From contig SECP01000046.1 of NCBI GenBank assembly GCA_004193285.1, positions 1-64,000 on the forward strand: a stretch of DNA of 64,000 bases, read 5' to 3'. The notes under the pieces were generated by a model. It was not told the DNA's origin and ran no database searches. It was given only the letters and a program-made list of their open reading frames with translations. Positions 54,419-63,054 of the stretch are shown here, piece by piece. The position numbers were made by a program, and so were the translations under genes. Each line of letters starts with the position of its first letter. The stretch's first letter is position 1. The DNA comes from Myxococcales bacterium (GTDB lineage: Bacteria > Myxococcota_A > Polyangia > Polyangiales > Polyangiaceae).

Positions 54419-55522
54419 CTAGCGCCGAACCTGAAGTGAATCACCCTCGAAGGTGATGCCGAGCGGCTCGATGACGACTCGCTGCGGTCCAGCGAGGACC
54501 TCGCCCGCGTGCAGCAGCTCGAAACCGGACTTTTTCCCGACCGCGATCGCGGCCGCGACCGCGGAAGAAGGCAGGTAAAGCGCGAAGCCGGCGCCCATGT
54601 TCAGGGTTCCGTAAGCTTCTTGAAGCGATAGCTGCGCGTGCTCTCGAAGAAACTCGAGCACCGGCGGCACCGGCGGTACCTTGCTCAGCACGTAGGTGAG
54701 CTCACGCGCGGCGCGCATGAGCTTTCGCCAGCCGTGACCGGTGATGTGCGCGGCGTAATGAAGCGGGACGCCCGCGACCTGCAAGTCTTCTACGAGCGGC
54801 GCGTACTGCGGCGTGGGGTCGAGGAGAGCCTCGCCATACGTTCGCCCGTCCGCAATCTTGGTTTGGTAGCCTTGCGGGAGCTCGGCCGCGATCTTGCGGG
54901 CCAGGCTCAAGCCGTTGGCGTGAATGCCGGAGGCGGGGGCGATGAGGATTTGGTCGCCGACCTCCAGCCGTTCGCCGTGCAAGGTGTTCGAGCTGGGGGT
55001 GATGATGCCGACGGCGGAGCCGCCCAGCACGACGCGCCCCGCCTCTATGAGCGAGGGCAAGACTTGAGTCTCGCCGCCGCCCCAAGAAACGCGACATTCT
55101 TCGCACGCGGCGGCCCAGCCTTGGGTGAGGTCGCGCGCGCGCTCCGAGTCCTGAAACCACGCGCCGTCACCCGCGCCCCAGTACGCGGTGAGAGCGGCTG
55201 GGCGGGCGCCGACGCTGCAAAGGTCGTTCAGGATCGTGGCGACCGTGTCCCGAGCGATGGCGTCGTAGTGGGTGCGGCCAGTGTAAGCGCGCACCGCGTC
55301 CGCCACGAGGTTCTTGGTGCCGAGCGCCTCCGTCACGAAAGCGATCGATACGTCGCCCATCTTGAGCACGTACGCGGACTCGCCGCGACTCGAGGCGATC
55401 TCCTCGAGGTCGAGGCGACCCAGGTGCTGCGCGGTCTTTGCCGCGAGCTCCTGAGCGAGGAGCTTGCTGGGATCTATCTTCGAGTAGTCGACGCCGGCTT
55501 CGGCGTACTTGCGGTCGCTCAT
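54419..55522 (-). CDS. purM: Phosphoribosylformylglycinamidine cyclo-ligase (AIR synthetase)
   Basis: 367 aa. PurM-fold marks are present: the start MSDRKYAEAGVDYSKID, ILNDLCSVGARPAALTAYWG, VSWGGGETQVLP, SGIHANGLSLARKIA, HITGHGWRKLMRA and LNMGAGFALYLP. It makes AIR from FGAM with ATP, step 5 of purine synthesis in the cytosol. The sequence departs from the usual purM in places (ALGTKNLVADA for the ATP loop), so the family subgroup is unusual, but all blocks are in order. It is the last gene of a minus-strand run starting at 58670; the gap to the methyltransferase is 33 bases. Confidence 0.88.
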   Translation of the reverse strand: MSDRKYAEAGVDYSKIDPSKLLAQELAAKTAQHLGRLDLEEIASSRGESAYVLKMGDVSIAFVTEALGTKNLVADAVRAYTGRTHYDAIARDTVATILNDLCSVGARPAALTAYWGAGDGAWFQDSERARDLTQGWAAACEECRVSWGGGETQVLPSLIEAGRVVLGGSAVGIITPSSNTLHGERLEVGDQILIAPASGIHANGLSLARKIAAELPQGYQTKIADGRTYGEALLDPTPQYAPLVEDLQVAGVPLHYAAHITGHGWRKLMRAARELTYVLSKVPPVPPVLEFLREHAQLSLQEAYGTLNMGAGFALYLPSSAVAAAIAVGKKSGFELLHAGEVLAGPQRVVIEPLGITFEGDSLQVRR

Positions 55523-55555
55523 GGGGGCGCGCGGACGCTAACACGGGCTCGGCGC

Positions 55556-56749
55556 TCACGCCGCTGGCAGCAGCCCGGCGTCCGGATTCGCGAAAATCCC
55601 AATATTTCTCGGCGAAACGGCGGGCTCGAACAGCTCCGCCACTCGAACTCCGAGCCCCTGTTCTTCCAGGTGCGCGGCCCGGTCCAGCGAGACCAGCACC
55701 TCCACCAAGCGGCTGAGCATGCTGCGCGGGAGCGACAGCCGGCGGATCAGCGCGTAGTCCTTCGCGGCGAGCGAGTCGTGATGCGCGAGCTCGTGGTCCG
55801 TCGGCGGGGGGAGAGCTCGCAGCGCGAGGGCGAGCGAAGCTACCCGCGCAAGCCCGGCGTTGGCCTGCCGACGATTGATCCCGCTCATCTCCGCGCCGGG
55901 CTCGAGCGGCACTCCGCGCGCGCGCAGCAACTGGCCGAGCGCGTAGCGGGTTTGGCGCGCACCGATCGTGACCTCGATGCTGGCCTCCACGCCGCGGGGC
56001 TGTGACGTGAGGTTGGCCAGGCCGAGGTGCTCACGGCGCAGCTCGATGCCGCCGGAGAGGGGAAGCCGCACGTCTTGAGGAATCTTCTGCAGGCAACACG
56101 ACACGAGGGCCAAGCCGCACCGGGCGCTCGCGACCGCGCGCGATAGGTGATCGCCGAGCGCGCCGCATGCGTGCAAGCCAATCGCGAGATCGCCCCGCTC
56201 CAAGCGCAGCTCCGCGAGTGCGTCCACCGCGACGAACGAAGCGAGGGCGGCGGTGCTGCGCCGCTTCGCGGAGGCGACCCGCTCCGCGCTTTGCTCGAGC
56301 CCGAGCGCCTCGCGTTGGAACAAATCCGCCGAGAGCCGGGTGAAGTGGCCGCTCCCGGCGCCCACGTCCACCACGCGCTCGGCGGCGTCCGCCATGCGCC
56401 TCACCGCCGCGAGCAGCCCGGAGAGCTGCGCGCGCTTGCGCAGCCGCACGTTACGAAGCGCTTCGGTGCCCAGCGGAGTGGACCCACTCACCCTGGGTAG
56501 TGAAGTGACGCTCAGCACGTCCTGAGCCAGCGCTTTCAACGAGTCGGGCGCGCGCTCGGGCATCGCCCGCAAAAGCCCGTGCGCTTCCGCGTCCACCAGC
56601 TCCGACTCGCTCAGGCCCACGAGAAAGGTTGCCCAGCCACGCGACTCGCACCACCGCGGGACATGCGGCTCGTCCACCCGCTGTTCCAGGATGTCGCGCA
56701 GCGGGAGGGTGACGTCGCGCACGCGACGGAGGTGGTCCGCTACCGACAT
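55556..56749 (-). CDS. SAM-dependent methyltransferase, METTL25/RRNAD1-like
   Basis: 397 aa. A Rossmann methyltransferase is visible: VVDVGAGSGHFTRLSADLF (motif I), GLEQSAERVASAKRR (motif II), LAIGLHACGALGDHLSRAV and LVSCCLQKIPQ, which replaces the usual NPPY-like end. The G-L-H-A-C-G and C-C pattern is that of Methyltransf_32, a family better known from eukaryotic METTL25. Its substrate in bacteria is unknown. The front 100 residues are helical. Start codon and upstream stop (M50 protease) are one base apart. Confidence 0.8.
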   Translation of the reverse strand: MSVADHLRRVRDVTLPLRDILEQRVDEPHVPRWCESRGWATFLVGLSESELVDAEAHGLLRAMPERAPDSLKALAQDVLSVTSLPRVSGSTPLGTEALRNVRLRKRAQLSGLLAAVRRMADAAERVVDVGAGSGHFTRLSADLFQREALGLEQSAERVASAKRRSTAALASFVAVDALAELRLERGDLAIGLHACGALGDHLSRAVASARCGLALVSCCLQKIPQDVRLPLSGGIELRREHLGLANLTSQPRGVEASIEVTIGARQTRYALGQLLRARGVPLEPGAEMSGINRRQANAGLARVASLALALRALPPPTDHELAHHDSLAAKDYALIRRLSLPRSMLSRLVEVLVSLDRAAHLEEQGLGVRVAELFEPAVSPRNIGIFANPDAGLLPAA

Positions 56750-56750
56750 C

Positions 56751-57761
56751 TCAAGAATAAAAAGCCATCGGCGTCGGCAGGAACAGGAGCACGAACAGCA
56801 CCAAGCAAACGACGGCCACGACCTGCCGCCCGAAGCCGAGCGGCTCGGGCTCGAACGGCGGATGCTCCTCGCCGGAAACGCGCGCCATGAGGCCGGTGAT
56901 GCCGTACCAAAGGAGCCAATTGACCGAGGTGAAGGCGGCGTCCGACACCGACTGACTGGAGCGATGTAAAACTGCGGGCACCAGGTACACGATCACGTTG
57001 TACGCGAACACCACGAGGAGGCCGCGCCGCAACCACCGCGCAAAATGGTGCTGCTTCTCGCCGAAGAGCGCGAACGCGATGTGCCCGCCGTCCAGCTGGC
57101 CCCAGGGCAGCAGGTTCAGCATCGTCAGCATGAAGCCGCCCCAGCCGGCGAGCGCCATGGGGTGAAGCTGCACGTCTTGCTCCGGCGCGAGCGGACCGAA
57201 CACCGCGCGCTTCATCAGCCAGTACAAGATGCTCTGGCCTTCTTGCATGAAGCCGGAGGTGGAGCGGGGGGTGACCTCGGACAGCGTGAGCCCGAAGTAC
57301 AAGACCGGGATCGCCACGACCATACCGGCGAGCGGCCCCGCAGCGCCGATGTCCAGCAGCGCTTTGCGCGAGCGGATGCGGTCACTCATCGTGATGACGG
57401 CCCCGAGCGTGCCGAAGAGCCCCAAGAAGGGCAGCGGCAAAAAATACGGCGGCGAAGCCGGCACGTGATGCAGGCGCGCCGCGACGTAGTGACCGAGCTC
57501 GTGGACGAGCAAGATGGCGAGGAGTGACACCGCTTGGTAGGCGCCGTAGCCGAGCAGCGAGTGGCCAGGGGCGGCGCCCTGCAGGTTCATGGCCGTGACC
57601 TGCATGCTCGCGAGGGTGAGCCCGAACAACAAGAAGTGCAGCCAAATCCGAGACCTTCTCGGCTCCTGAGGAGCTACTGATTCCCGAGGCGGCTCGGGCT
57701 GGTGGTAGTGAGGCGGCGCCCCGAGCGGCGCGGGAAAGCCAACCGAACGATCATTGGCCAT
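56751..57761 (-). CDS. Site-2 protease (M50 family intramembrane metalloprotease)
   Basis: 336 aa with six or more hydrophobic helices. Zinc site: HELGHYVAARLHHV; second ligand motif: LLPWGQLDGGHIAF (N/D-G box). A conserved GxxxG region (ALLDIGAAGPLAGMV) lies between. The N-terminal 38 residues are a Pro-rich cytosolic tail. Such proteases cut membrane-bound regulators (anti-sigma factors) or process small membrane proteins. The gene overlaps the upstream SctL-like gene by 11 bases, which is an unusual combination. Confidence 0.92.
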   Translation of the reverse strand: MANDRSVGFPAPLGAPPHYHQPEPPRESVAPQEPRRSRIWLHFLLFGLTLASMQVTAMNLQGAAPGHSLLGYGAYQAVSLLAILLVHELGHYVAARLHHVPASPPYFLPLPFLGLFGTLGAVITMSDRIRSRKALLDIGAAGPLAGMVVAIPVLYFGLTLSEVTPRSTSGFMQEGQSILYWLMKRAVFGPLAPEQDVQLHPMALAGWGGFMLTMLNLLPWGQLDGGHIAFALFGEKQHHFARWLRRGLLVVFAYNVIVYLVPAVLHRSSQSVSDAAFTSVNWLLWYGITGLMARVSGEEHPPFEPEPLGFGRQVVAVVCLVLFVLLFLPTPMAFYS

Positions 57762-58419
57762 GCGACAGAGTCTCCCTCAAGCGCAGCGCCAGGCGGTCCA
57801 GCTGCGGCGCGAGATCGGCATCCAGCACGCCCACGTCGGTCTCGATGCGTAGGCTGCCGCGAGCCCTCGCGGCGTCCTCCGAGATCCGCACGGTCTCCAC
57901 CGCGACCCCGAGTGATGGCAGGGCTTGAGACAGAAGCTTCGCGTCCGCGGGGTGAGCGACGAGGGTCAAGCGGCGCGCGCCGCGCGCCTCCGAAAGGGCC
58001 TGGCGAGCGAGCGAAATGACCTGCTCCGGCGCGACCGCGAGAGAGGCGCCCAGCAAGCGCTCGGCGAGGAGCCGAGCCAGGGCCACCGTTCGCTCCAGAG
58101 CGCGCTCGTCCGACTTGGCCTCATGGGTCGCGAGCGCCAAGGCATGCGCGGAGAGCTTCGCCGCCGCTTCTGCCCGCGCCTCCGCCTCCGCCACGAGCCG
58201 CAAATCGGCTGCTTGGCGCTGCGCGGCCGCGAGGAGCTCTGCCGCGCGTGCTTGCGCGTCTTTCAAGAGCCGCGCGGCCTCCGCGCTCGCGTCCAGCAAA
58301 GACTTGGGCGCGACGCGGCCGAACGGGAGCCCGCGCGGGGTGAGCTCCGGGTGCGCTAGCGGGGCAGCGCCCTGCGCTTCCTCGCGGGTGAGCACGCGGC
58401 CTCGCGACATCATCGCCAA
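57751..58419 (-). CDS. SctL/FliH-like stator protein (type III secretion or flagellar)
   Basis: 222 aa. The N-terminus (RGRVLTREEAQ) and the Ala/Glu coiled coil (AAELLAAAQRQAADLRLVAEA, residues 45-90) are followed by the FliH/HrpE fold (LAERLLGASLAVAPEQVISLA, RRLTLVAHPADAKLL, then GSLRIETDVGVLDADLAPQLDRL). These parts match SctL, which links the ATPase ring to the export gate. No other type III or flagellar gene is visible in the window. It overlaps the site-2 protease by 11 bases and the small upstream gene by 10, so it is a genuine member of this operon. Confidence 0.82.
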   Translation of the reverse strand: MAMMSRGRVLTREEAQGAAPLAHPELTPRGLPFGRVAPKSLLDASAEAARLLKDAQARAAELLAAAQRQAADLRLVAEAEARAEAAAKLSAHALALATHEAKSDERALERTVALARLLAERLLGASLAVAPEQVISLARQALSEARGARRLTLVAHPADAKLLSQALPSLGVAVETVRISEDAARARGSLRIETDVGVLDADLAPQLDRLALRLRETLSHGQ

Positions 58420-58670
58420 AGGCTCCGCTCGTCCAGCGCCGTGGCGAGGCGCCCCAGCTCCACCGCGAGCACCTGGGCTCGTTCGCTGCGCTCCTCGTGG
58501 CAGAGGCCTCGCAGAGTGTCCGCGCTGGCCGGCTTGAGCCCGACCGCGGCGAGCGGCTCCGCCAGAGCCTCCCCACGCGCACCGAAGAAATAGCGAAGAG
58601 CCAGGAATGCGCGCTGAAAGTCAGAGGAACGTGCGGGGTTTGTCACCGAGCTTTGCATGGCCGCGCTCAC
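58410..58670 (-). CDS. Small hypothetical protein upstream of the SctL-like gene
   Basis: 86 aa, or 82 aa from a second ATG at 58658. It is helical and charged with no signal peptide (FQRAFLALRYFFGARGEALAE, SERAQVLAVELGRLATALDE). It overlaps the next gene by ten bases, so it is probably translationally coupled to the SctL-like protein and could be its partner or chaperone. No family is recognised. Confidence 0.6.
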   Translation of the reverse strand: MSAAMQSSVTNPARSSDFQRAFLALRYFFGARGEALAEPLAAVGLKPASADTLRGLCHEERSERAQVLAVELGRLATALDERSLWR

Positions 58671-58766
58671 GCCAGCTTCGAGCCTAGCGCGAAACGCTAG
58701 CCGCGGCAGTGGCTACGGGGCTGGAATTGCCCTGGGCGGTCAGGAATTTTGATAGCTTCCGCCTCC

Positions 58767-60404
58767 GTGAAGCTCGCTGCGATCGATATCGGCACCAACT
58801 CGATTCACCTCGTGGTCGTCGAGTTCGACGGGCGCACCTTCCACGTCATCGACCGTGAAAAGAGCATGGTCCGGCTGGGCTTGGGCATGTTCGGCGAAAT
58901 GCGCCTGACCGAGCGCGCTTTTCAGGAGGGAGTCGAGGTGCTCGGCCGCTACACGAAGCTCGCGGAGAGCCGCGGCGTCGAGGAGATCCTGGCTGTCGCC
59001 ACCAGCGCCACCCGAGAGGCCGAGAACGGCACCGAGTTCTTGAACGCCATCTTCCAAGCCACCGGAGTGATGCCCAAAGTCATCTCCGGCTCGGAGGAAG
59101 CGCGGCTCATCTTCCTGGCCGTCAAGCACTCCATCGACCTCGGGGGCGAGCGCGGCCTCGTGATCGACATCGGCGGCGGGAGCGTGGAGGTCGCGGTCGG
59201 CACCAGCAACGAGGTTCTGCTCGCTCAGAGCATGCGGCTCGGCGTGCAGCGGCTGCTCCACCGTCAAGGCGGTGCACAGCCTCTGGCGTCGCGCGAGCTC
59301 TACGAGCTGTCCGGCTACGTGCAGGGCGCCGCGGCCGAGGTGATGTCGGAGGCCAAGCGCTTCGGGGCGACCCGCTTCATCGGCACGTCCGGGACGATTC
59401 GAACGCTGGGTGAAGGCGCGCACCTGATGTCCGGCGGCGCGCCGTTCCGCTCCCTCAACGCTCAGAGCGTGAAGCGCAAGGATCTGCGAGAGCTCGTCAA
59501 GCGCCTGTGCGAGGCGGACGCGGCGAAGCGCGCCAAGATGCCCGGCATCGGCGACGCCCGCGCGGATACGATTCACCTCGGCGGGGTGCTCCTGTGCGAG
59601 CTACTGGAGATGGCGCGCGCGGAAGAGCTCACGCTGTGCGACACCTCGCTGCGCGAAGGCGTGATTTGGGACTACCTGGAGCACCGCGGCATCGAAGCCA
59701 TCCCCCACCGAGTCATCTCGGATCCGCGGCGCCGGAGCGTGTTCGAGCTGATGCGCAAGTACGAGCGCGACGACCCTCGCGAGCTGCACATCGCGGACCT
59801 GTGTTTGTCCTTGTTCGACCAGACCGAGAGCATTCACGGCCTGGGGGCCGCGGATCGTGAGCTGCTGGAATACGCCGCGCTCTTGCACGGCATCGGCCGC
59901 CACATCGACTTCGAGGACCGCGAGCGTCACTCGCGCTACATCATCCGCAACTCCAGCTTGCGCGGCTTCACGGACGACGAGATCGAGCTGCTCGGCCTCA
60001 TTGCGCTCTATCATCGCGGCAACAAGCCGAAGCGCCGCGACGACAAGCTGGACAAGCTCGCCGAGCACGAGCAGCACGCGGTGATGGTGCTGTCCTCTAT
60101 CGTGCGCCTCGCGGTCGCGCTGGACCGCGGGCATAGCCAGCTCGTGCGACGCTTGCACGTGGAAACGCGGAAAAAGGACGTGCGCATCTCGATCGACGGC
60201 CCGGGGGATTTACTGCTCGAGCTGTGGGCGGGCCGCGACAAGCTCGAGCCCCTCGCCAAGGCGCTCGACCGCGATATCTTGCTGGAGCGCGTGGCGCTCG
60301 CGCCTTCCGCCGCGCTCGAGCACCACAATGCGGACAGCTTCGTGCCTCCGGCGGCCGACCCGGCGCCGGCTTCGGTCGCGCCCGCGGTCGTTCACCGCGC
60401 TTGA
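58767..60404 (+). CDS. ppx: Ppx/GppA-family exopolyphosphatase
   Basis: 545 aa from the GTG at 58767, where the conserved start AAIDIGTNSIHLVVVEF begins; the TTG at 58749 adds six residues. Two ASKHA ATPase-like halves are seen: phosphate-1 GTNSIHLVV, GLVIDIGGGSVEVAVGT (phosphate-2), and SGTIRTLGEGA. An HD-like C-terminal domain (LLHGIGRHIDFEDRERHSRYI) and a tail follow. It hydrolyses polyphosphate or pppGpp in the cytosol, linking to stringent response and energy storage. It is convergent with the thiolase gene (6 bases apart). Confidence 0.92.
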   Translation: MKLAAIDIGTNSIHLVVVEFDGRTFHVIDREKSMVRLGLGMFGEMRLTERAFQEGVEVLGRYTKLAESRGVEEILAVATSATREAENGTEFLNAIFQATGVMPKVISGSEEARLIFLAVKHSIDLGGERGLVIDIGGGSVEVAVGTSNEVLLAQSMRLGVQRLLHRQGGAQPLASRELYELSGYVQGAAAEVMSEAKRFGATRFIGTSGTIRTLGEGAHLMSGGAPFRSLNAQSVKRKDLRELVKRLCEADAAKRAKMPGIGDARADTIHLGGVLLCELLEMARAEELTLCDTSLREGVIWDYLEHRGIEAIPHRVISDPRRRSVFELMRKYERDDPRELHIADLCLSLFDQTESIHGLGAADRELLEYAALLHGIGRHIDFEDRERHSRYIIRNSSLRGFTDDEIELLGLIALYHRGNKPKRRDDKLDKLAEHEQHAVMVLSSIVRLAVALDRGHSQLVRRLHVETRKKDVRISIDGPGDLLLELWAGRDKLEPLAKALDRDILLERVALAPSAALEHHNADSFVPPAADPAPASVAPAVVHRA

Positions 60405-60410
60405 CGCGCC

Positions 60411-61592
60411 TTAGCAGCGCTCCACGATGAGCGCGACCGCTTCGCCGCCACCGATGCACAGGGTGGCAAGGCCGCGCTGCACCTGGCGATCGTGCATGGC
60501 GCCGAGCAGCGTGACGAGGATGCGCGCGCCCGAGGCGCCGATGGGGTGACCGAGCGCGACCGCCCCGCCGCGGACGTTCACCTTGGTGGGGTCGATGCCG
60601 GCCAGCTTGGTGCAGGCCATCGTGACGCAGGAAAAAGCCTCGTTGATCTCCCATAGATCAATGTCGTTTGCGGTGAGGCCGACCTTCTTGAGAGCTACGT
60701 CTACCGCTAGCGCGGGGGCAGTAGTGAACCACTCTGGCGCCTGCGCGGCGGAGCCGTAGCCGACGATGCGCGCCAGCGGCGTGAGCCCCTGCTGCTTCAC
60801 GGCGGCCTCCGAGGCGAGCACGAGCGCGGCGGCGCCGTCGTTGATGCTGGAGGCGTTGGCGGCCGTGATCGTTCCGTCCTTCGTGAACGCAGGGCGCAGC
60901 TTGCCGAATTTGCTGGGGTCACCGCGGCCCGGCTCTTCGTCCTCCGTGACTTGAATCGGGTCGCCCTTCTTTTGCGCGACTGCGACCGGCGCGATCTCCT
61001 TCGTGAAGGCGCCGCCTTTTTGCGCCGCGAGCGCCAGCTCGTAGCTGCGCTTGGCGAACTCGTCCTGCGCTTCACGGCTCAGCTCGTATTTTTGCGCGCA
61101 CGCCTCGCCGGCCTGACCCATGTGAAAGTCGTTGTAAGGGTCCCACAAACCGTCGAAAATCATGCCGTCGATCAGCTTGCCGTCCCCCATGCGGTAGCCG
61201 GTGCGCGCCTCGCGCAGGTAGTACGGCACGTTGCTCATCGATTCCATGCCGCCCGCGACCGCGAGCTGCGCGTCTCCGAGAGCGAGAGCTCGCGCGGCGA
61301 ACACCACTGCTTGCAGGCCCGAGCCGCACACTTTGCTCACGGTGGTGGTGGGCACGGAGTGAGGGATGCCGGCGAAGATGGACGCCTGGCGCGCAGGCGC
61401 TTGCCCGATGCCGGCGGAGAGCACGTTGCCCATGAACACCTCGTCCACCTGCCCTGGCGCGAGGTTGGCGCGCTCGAGCGCGCTCTTGATGGCGACGGCG
61501 CCGAGGCGCGGGGCCGGCACGCTCGCCAGCGCGCCTTGAAACGACCCAATGGGGGTGCGAGCAGCAGAAACCACGTAAACGGAAGCGGCCAT
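60411..61592 (-). CDS. Acetyl-CoA C-acetyltransferase (thiolase)
   Basis: 393 aa from ATG 61592, where MAASVYVVSAARTPIG starts (the TTG at 61610 is less likely). Thiolase marks: active-site Cys in TVSKVCGSGLQAVV, NEAF in LWEINEAFSCV, GHPIGASGARI, and the final Cys in LCIGGGEAVALIV. The length and end are those of biosynthetic/degradative acetyl-CoA acetyltransferase. It condenses or cleaves acetoacetyl-CoA in the cytosol, serving fatty acid oxidation or PHB-type synthesis. The direction is opposite to the neighbouring ppx. Confidence 0.95.
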   Translation of the reverse strand: MAASVYVVSAARTPIGSFQGALASVPAPRLGAVAIKSALERANLAPGQVDEVFMGNVLSAGIGQAPARQASIFAGIPHSVPTTTVSKVCGSGLQAVVFAARALALGDAQLAVAGGMESMSNVPYYLREARTGYRMGDGKLIDGMIFDGLWDPYNDFHMGQAGEACAQKYELSREAQDEFAKRSYELALAAQKGGAFTKEIAPVAVAQKKGDPIQVTEDEEPGRGDPSKFGKLRPAFTKDGTITAANASSINDGAAALVLASEAAVKQQGLTPLARIVGYGSAAQAPEWFTTAPALAVDVALKKVGLTANDIDLWEINEAFSCVTMACTKLAGIDPTKVNVRGGAVALGHPIGASGARILVTLLGAMHDRQVQRGLATLCIGGGEAVALIVERC

Positions 61593-61650
61593 GGCTCGAG
61601 CGTAGCGCAAGCCGCACGGGGCGCAGAAGAGTCGGCTAAAGTCCTACTTC

Positions 61651-62130
61651 ATGCGATCGCTTCCGCTGATGCTCGGCTTGCTTTCCCTGGCGCTCGGGCT
61701 CGAGGTCGGCTGCGGCGCCGCCTCCAAAGATCCGGTCGCTACTGCAGGGTCCGGCCAGTCGAGCGCAGGCGCCGGGGACCTGGGAGGCAGCTCCGCGGCC
61801 GGCTCGAGCTTCGGCGCGTCCGCCGGTGAGCCTACCGCCGGGGGAGACCCGAGCCGCGCGGGCGCTTCCGTGGGAGGGAGCGGCGCAACTGGGGGCGCGT
61901 CCAGCGGGGAGGGTGGCAAAGCCGGGCTCGTGGATTGCGACGCTCGCAAGATCACGTGCAAGCGCGCGGCGCCCGCGTGCGACACGTTCAACGTGCCGAG
62001 CGTGGAAGGCTCCTGCTATGGCGATTGCGTGAAGATCGATCGCTGCGCGTGCAGCGACGCCGACCAGTGCCCGGACAGCAACCAGTACACGTGCTGGTCG
62101 AAGACCCACTGCGGTCCGTACGTCCACTAA
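61651..62130 (+). CDS. Cys-rich lipoprotein
   Basis: 159 aa. Signal peptide with lipobox GLEVGC, about 75 residues of Gly/Ser/Ala linker, and then a compact domain with nine or ten cysteines in C-x-C and C-x3-C pairs (VDCDARKITCKRAAPACDTF, GSCYGDCVKIDRCACSD, CPDSNQYTCWSKTHCGPY). The pattern resembles small disulfide-rich domains at the ends of myxobacterial lipoproteins. Function unknown; probably outer-membrane and surface exposed. Confidence 0.75.
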   Translation: MRSLPLMLGLLSLALGLEVGCGAASKDPVATAGSGQSSAGAGDLGGSSAAGSSFGASAGEPTAGGDPSRAGASVGGSGATGGASSGEGGKAGLVDCDARKITCKRAAPACDTFNVPSVEGSCYGDCVKIDRCACSDADQCPDSNQYTCWSKTHCGPYVH

Positions 62131-62187
62131 CCGGCGCCCGATTCAGCTTGCGTCGTGCGTCGCGCGCGGCAGACACTCCTGCCAACG

Positions 62188-63048
62188 ATGCCCGCTGATC
62201 CGCAACTTTTGACCGGAGTTCCGCTGTTTGCGCTGCTGGACGAGCAAGAGCGCGCCACCTTGGCGGAGCGCATGGACACCGTCACTTTCACGGCTGGGAC
62301 GACGCTGTTCCACCGCGGTGACCCGGGTGATTCGCTCTACGTCGTGCGCTCGGGCGAGGTCGAAATCTTCTTCAAGAACGACACCGGCGACCGCATCTTG
62401 CTGGAGACCGCGAGGGCTGGTGACTTCTTCGGTGAAGTCTCCTTGCTGGACGGCGGGCCCCGCACCGCCTCCGCCCACGTCACTCAAGACGTGGAAGCAG
62501 TAGAGGTGGATCGCGAGGACTTGGCGGAGCTGATGAAGATTCGTCCCGGCGCGGCGATGGAGCTCCTGACCGCGACTGGCCGCCGCCTGCGGGAGACGAA
62601 CGAAAAGCTCCGGCGCACCGCCTCACGCAACGTGAACGTGGAGACGGAGGACAAGCGCAGCACGGTGATGAAGGTCGCGGATTGGATCTCCGAGTTCAGC
62701 GGCAGCTTGGACTTCTTGTTCATCCACATTGGCCTCTTTTTCGTGTGGATCATCTTCAACGTCGCCCCCCTCAATCGGCTGTCGTTCGCTAACTTCGACC
62801 CGTTTCCCTTCGGCTTGCTCACGATGTGCGTCTCGCTCGAGGCGATCATCCTCTCCGTGTTCGTGCTGCTCAGTCAAAATCGCCAGGTCGCTCGCGACCG
62901 CGTTCGTAACGACATCGAGTACGACGTGAACCTCAAGGCCGAGCTCGAGATCGCGCACTTGCACGAAAAGTTCGACCACCTGCACGCAGAGCTCTTGCAG
63001 CGCCTGACCACGATCGAGCGGCACTCCAAGCGCCCGCCCGGGGCGTGA
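62188..63048 (+). CDS. Cyclic-nucleotide-binding domain fused to DUF1003 membrane domain
   Basis: 286 aa from ATG 62188. Residues 1-125 form a CRP-like cNMP-binding barrel (TLFHRGDPGDSLYVVRSGEVEIFF, GDFFGEVSLLDGGPRTASAH, with the R-T-A-S phosphate-binding cassette). No helix-turn-helix follows; instead a DUF1003 domain with two helices (SGSLDFLFIHIGLFFVWIIFN and FGLLTMCVSLEAIILSVFVLLSQNRQ) and a long C-terminal coil (HLHEKFDHLHAELLQRLTTIERH) is present. The likely location is the inner membrane with the sensing domain in the cytosol. It converges with purC, six bases apart. Confidence 0.88.
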   Translation: MPADPQLLTGVPLFALLDEQERATLAERMDTVTFTAGTTLFHRGDPGDSLYVVRSGEVEIFFKNDTGDRILLETARAGDFFGEVSLLDGGPRTASAHVTQDVEAVEVDREDLAELMKIRPGAAMELLTATGRRLRETNEKLRRTASRNVNVETEDKRSTVMKVADWISEFSGSLDFLFIHIGLFFVWIIFNVAPLNRLSFANFDPFPFGLLTMCVSLEAIILSVFVLLSQNRQVARDRVRNDIEYDVNLKAELEIAHLHEKFDHLHAELLQRLTTIERHSKRPPGA

Positions 63049-63054
63049 CGTTAT

